From assembly GCF_000765805.2 (NCBI RefSeq), contig NZ_JRPD02000004.1, positions 104,209 to 168,208 on the forward strand: DNA of 64,000 nt, written 5' to 3'. The notes under the pieces are model-generated. The model worked only from the letters and a program-made list of their open reading frames with translations, made no database searches and was not told where the DNA came from. This stretch comes from Helicobacter muridarum (lineage in GTDB: Bacteria; Campylobacterota; Campylobacteria; Campylobacterales; Helicobacteraceae). Below are positions 61,227 to 64,000 of the stretch, one piece after another. The position numbers were made by a program, and so were the translations under genes. Position 1 is the first letter of the stretch, and every line of letters starts with the position of its first letter.

Positions 61227-62726
61227 TTGAGAGCAATAATTCTTGCAGCTGGCAAAGGCACGCGTTTAACTCCAATGACACTAAATAAGCCAAAACCTTT
61301 GTTAGAGATAAGGGGTTGGGGTAAAACTATATTGGAAAATATGATATACTACTTAAGAAAATGTGGTGTTGATGATTTAATAGTTGTAAATGGATATAAG
61401 CATGAAATGTTTAAGCCACTTGCTAGTAAATTAGGCTTTAAGCAGATAGTAGTTGATGATTATGAAACCAAAAATAGCCAAGCCTCTCTTAAAGCTGCCG
61501 CAGACTATATAGAAAAAGGAACTTTTGTTCTAAATGGTGATTTGTATATACAACGCGATTTTTCTAATTGTATAAAGCACGACGTAAGTCAATTTATATC
61601 GCAGAAAATTCCAAAAAACACTAGCGGTTGGGCTTATATTACAGATGAAAACTTCAAAATAATTGACATAGATACAAATGCTACGAGTGGTTATGGAGAT
61701 GGCATTGCATTTTTTGACAATCAAAACGACATTAAGATTCTAAAAGATGAACTAGCAAAGTGCAAAGATAATGAATATTGGGAACACATAATAGTAAGGT
61801 CGCTTGATAAAATTAATATTTATTCCTTTGAGTATGATGATGTATATGTAGAAATAGATTCATTTTATGATGCGCTGTATCATAAGCTTCTTACACCCGA
61901 AGAAATAGCCATACAATGTTCCGATGATGGCATAGCTTTGAGATTAGAAAGTATGACTAATGTGAATTATAAAATAAACTTTTTAGGTGAGCAAAAAGTA
62001 ATTCGTATACCTGGAAAGGGCACAGAGCAGACAATAGATAGACAAGCTGAAAAGAATATTCTATCGTTAATAAATAATTTAAATATTGCTCCAAAAAGTG
62101 AATTTTATAGTAGCGATATAAAAATGACAAACTACTTGCATGGTTTTAGAAATGCAAATCTTGATGATTTAAACAATCTTTTATTTCTTGAACTTTTAAT
62201 CTCGAATATAAAAAAATTGCATAGCATTAAGCTAGAACAACACAGGGATTTTAAGCCTATTTTAATGATTGATGAAATTAGGAATTATGAAAGGCTTGTA
62301 AATTTTAGCATAACAACCAAAGCAGAACATAAATTTGTCTTAGATATGGCGCGCAAACTTGATAATGGCAAATTTGTGCTATGCCACAGAGATTTACTAC
62401 CATCAAACATACTTTATAATGGAAGTGAAATAAAGTTAATTGATTTTGAATACGCAGGCTTTAGCTCGCCGATATGGGAGCTTGGAAATCTAAGTGCTGA
62501 ATTAAAGCTAAATGATTTCCAGATTCTAAAGATTCTAGAACTTTATAATAAAGATATGACAGAAAGTCAAACTTTAAGCTTTAATGATATTATAATAGGG
62601 CAAATGCTATCAAATTATGTATGGGCGTTATGGGGTTGGGTTTATGATTATATAAATCATGCTAGAGATTATCTATCAAGATTCCATAAAAATCTTTTGT
62701 TTTTAGAATCTAAAAATCTGATGTAA
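61227..62726 (+). CDS. LicC-LicA fusion: cytidylyltransferase plus choline-kinase-like domain
   Basis: 499 residues from a TTG start (AAAAGGGG upstream). Residues 1 to about 235 are a sugar-phosphate/choline-phosphate nucleotidyltransferase: ILAAGKGTRLTPMTLNKPKP, FVLNGDLYIQ with the metal Asp, and VEIDSFYDA. Residues about 265-499 are a choline/ethanolamine kinase: FVLCHRDLLPSNILYNG (catalytic HxDxxxxN) and IKLIDFEYAGFSSPIWELGN (DFE metal site). Together they would make CDP-choline or a related CDP-alcohol from the free alcohol. LicA and LicC are separate genes in Haemophilus. Followed by a LicB-like transporter. Confidence 0.85.
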   Translation: MRAIILAAGKGTRLTPMTLNKPKPLLEIRGWGKTILENMIYYLRKCGVDDLIVVNGYKHEMFKPLASKLGFKQIVVDDYETKNSQASLKAAADYIEKGTFVLNGDLYIQRDFSNCIKHDVSQFISQKIPKNTSGWAYITDENFKIIDIDTNATSGYGDGIAFFDNQNDIKILKDELAKCKDNEYWEHIIVRSLDKINIYSFEYDDVYVEIDSFYDALYHKLLTPEEIAIQCSDDGIALRLESMTNVNYKINFLGEQKVIRIPGKGTEQTIDRQAEKNILSLINNLNIAPKSEFYSSDIKMTNYLHGFRNANLDDLNNLLFLELLISNIKKLHSIKLEQHRDFKPILMIDEIRNYERLVNFSITTKAEHKFVLDMARKLDNGKFVLCHRDLLPSNILYNGSEIKLIDFEYAGFSSPIWELGNLSAELKLNDFQILKILELYNKDMTESQTLSFNDIIIGQMLSNYVWALWGWVYDYINHARDYLSRFHKNLLFLESKNLM

Positions 62727-62740
62727 TATTTATAGGGAAA

Positions 62741-63616
62741 ATGGATAAAGATTTATTGTTTGGACATATACTTGCCTTTGGTAGTGTATTTTTTTGGTCA
62801 TCTTTGTATGTATCTGTAAAAGTACTGCTAGATTATCTTGGTCCTCTTGAGCTATTGGTATTACAATTTGTAATTGGTTATTTTTTGTTATTGATTTACA
62901 AACCAAAGATTGTGATACTGCAATTTAAGACCGAGATATGGTTTTTTCTATGCGGATTATGTGGCATTACTATTTATAATCTCTTTTTAAACCTCGCTAT
63001 GAATCATACTTATGCTTCTAATGTTAGCATTATTATTGCAACTGCGCCTCTTTTTACTGGTATTTTTAGCTTTATTATTGGTATAGAAAAACCTTATAGA
63101 AATTTCTTTATTGGATTTGTTTTAAGCATTATTGGAGTTTATCTTTTAAGCTTTAACGGTGCAATACATATAAGCCCTTATGGTGATATGCTAGCCTTAG
63201 TTTCTGCCATTGGTTGGGGGTTATATGCTGTTTTAGTAGTAAAAATAATGCAAGTAGATATACATATTGTATTAGCTACAAGAAAAGTAATTTTTTATGG
63301 CATTGTATGCATGTTACCATCATTTTTGTTTCTGTCATTTGATATTAATGTAGAAAATTTAATGCGCCCTGATGTGATAGCAAACCTACTTTTTGTAGCA
63401 GTATTTGCATCCGGGATTTGCTTTATAATGTGGAATAAAGCCACAAAATTAATAGGTGCAATAAGAACAAATATTTATGTATATTTAACGCCTCTAATTA
63501 CTATTGCCGTATCTATGATCGTGCTTGATGAAAGGCTTAGTATATTGGGCTATTTAGGAGCATTTTTAACGCTTTGTGGCGTTGTCATATCAGAATACAA
63601 ACGAAGCGAGAAATAG
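62741..63616 (+). CDS. DMT/EamA-family transporter, LicB-like
   Basis: 291 residues with ten membrane helices in two EamA repeats (FGSVFFWSSLYVSVKVLL at the start, AIGWGLYAVLVVKIM opening the second half, and SILGYLGAFLTLCGVVI near the end). LicB, the choline permease of phosphorylcholine loci, belongs to this superfamily; the neighbour 14 nt upstream is a LicC-LicA fusion, so uptake of choline or a similar alcohol is likely. Without the context it would be just a drug/metabolite transporter. AGGG lies before the ATG. Confidence 0.75.
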   Translation: MDKDLLFGHILAFGSVFFWSSLYVSVKVLLDYLGPLELLVLQFVIGYFLLLIYKPKIVILQFKTEIWFFLCGLCGITIYNLFLNLAMNHTYASNVSIIIATAPLFTGIFSFIIGIEKPYRNFFIGFVLSIIGVYLLSFNGAIHISPYGDMLALVSAIGWGLYAVLVVKIMQVDIHIVLATRKVIFYGIVCMLPSFLFLSFDINVENLMRPDVIANLLFVAVFASGICFIMWNKATKLIGAIRTNIYVYLTPLITIAVSMIVLDERLSILGYLGAFLTLCGVVISEYKRSEK

Positions 63617-63937
63617 TTATAATTTATTTAAATTAGAATCCATTGTTGTAGATTCTAATATGTAGAATAGTTTATTATAATTTTGCAATTTAACCTAAAT
63701 AAACTACTTTTAATGAATCTACAAAACATGGCAAATTAAAACTTTATTAACATTATAGAATCTAATCTTGCAAGACTCCTTTATCATGTATCTCAAAAAT
63801 AATATAACTTTTTTTGGATTAAAAAAACATACCTATATCATTGATTTTAACATTTAGCTTATAAAGTGTAAAAAATTTATAGTAAGGTTATTTATATAGA
63901 CATAGACTAGGTTGTATCACAAAATAAAAGGAAGATA
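63617..63937. other. 321-base intergenic region without recognisable features
   Basis: AT-rich spacer after the LicB-like gene. TAGATTCTAA and similar hexamer-rich sequence near 63640-63770; no ORF, no clear terminator stem. Confidence 0.35.
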
Positions 63938-64000
63938 ATGCTAAGGATTAGGATAGTTGGTTTTGGTCCAAGAGGGTTATAATGTTTTACAAAGAAATTT
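63938..64000 (+). pseudogene. Start of a Rossmann-fold FAD/NAD(P)-binding protein, apparently frameshifted (partial)
   Basis: ATG with AAAAGGAAG upstream reads MLRIRIVGFGPRGL and then a TAA at 63980. The nucleotide-binding motif VGFGPRG is that of FAD/NAD(P)-binding proteins. After the GGG at 63974-63976 another frame continues YNVLQRN, which is the natural continuation (GPRG-YNVLQR). One G too many would explain it. The window ends 20 bases later, so whether this is a real mutation, slippage or an assembly error cannot be judged. Confidence 0.4.

Noticed and set aside
1..64000. tRNA or rRNA genes
   Set aside because: Reading for T-loop GGTTCGAATCC-type signatures and rRNA landmarks found none; stray GGTTCG at 11362 has no cloverleaf around it.

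Overview
The window looks like a chromosomal piece of a Helicobacter species, probably an enterohepatic rather than a gastric one. The DNA is very AT-rich. The gene content is typical of Campylobacterota: stator genes motA-motB, flgA, a FlgG-type rod gene, pseudaminic acid genes (pseF, pseG-pseH), a Sel1/Hcp-type cysteine-rich repeat protein, LpxR, and asparagine/lysine-rich proteins full of the GATTCT/AGAATC hexamer. Purine and histidine synthesis genes (purC, hisB) and glutarate oxidation genes (glaH, lhgO) argue against H. pylori. This assignment is an inference from content; no database was searched.

Layout. 1-9.7 kb: a cut-off YejB-type permease, a phosphatidylserine-decarboxylase-like protein, a DnaQ-type exonuclease, then a leftward run of MBL hydrolase, thiF-like, motA, motB and tatB, a cysteine-rich Sel1 protein, and a two-gene lipoprotein/LpoB unit. 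10-24.4 kb: a Gln/Asn-rich unknown, ctpA, purC, a leftward M50-rpiB-coiled coil-apt run, a CDF transporter, lpxR, lpxK, ridA, a rod gene, pseF and a pseG-pseH fusion. 24.4-25.6 kb: a gene-poor island with a type I toxin-like micro-gene. 25.6-35.7 kb: trpE, glaH-lhgO, hisB-kdsC, a Fur/PerR regulator, rpmH, tgt-fcl, flgA. 36.1-45.1 kb: a two-partner secretion locus whose 1885-residue exoprotein and TpsB transporter are separated by two outer-membrane protein genes. 45.1-56.4 kb: a decayed, rearranged Mu-like prophage with repressor pseudogene, truncated terminase, portal, MuF with a C-terminal toxin-like domain, Mor, GemA and a broken MuA N-terminus. It carries three tandem cassettes of BRO-N protein plus XRE regulator plus membrane micropeptide. 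56.8-63.6 kb: a CDP-glycerol-type polymerase, a YidC-sulfatase fusion, a LicC-LicA fusion and a LicB/DMT transporter.

How the parts may work together. The last block reads as a surface-glycan decoration pathway. One gene would import choline or another alcohol, one fused protein would phosphorylate and CDP-activate it, and the TagB-like and sulfatase-fold enzymes would build or modify a phosphodiester-linked glycan. The YidC-like half of the fusion lacks the conserved groove arginine, so it is probably not an ordinary insertase.

The other most unusual feature is a set of three micro-genes (25.2, 54.0 and 55.1 kb) with one shared architecture: a -10 box, then about 7 nt, then a hairpin at the predicted RNA 5' end, a strong Shine-Dalgarno, a 22-27-residue hydrophobic peptide, and GC-rich or palindromic hairpins downstream. 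This is what is expected of type I toxin mRNAs. Two of them sit inside the BRO/XRE cassette array.
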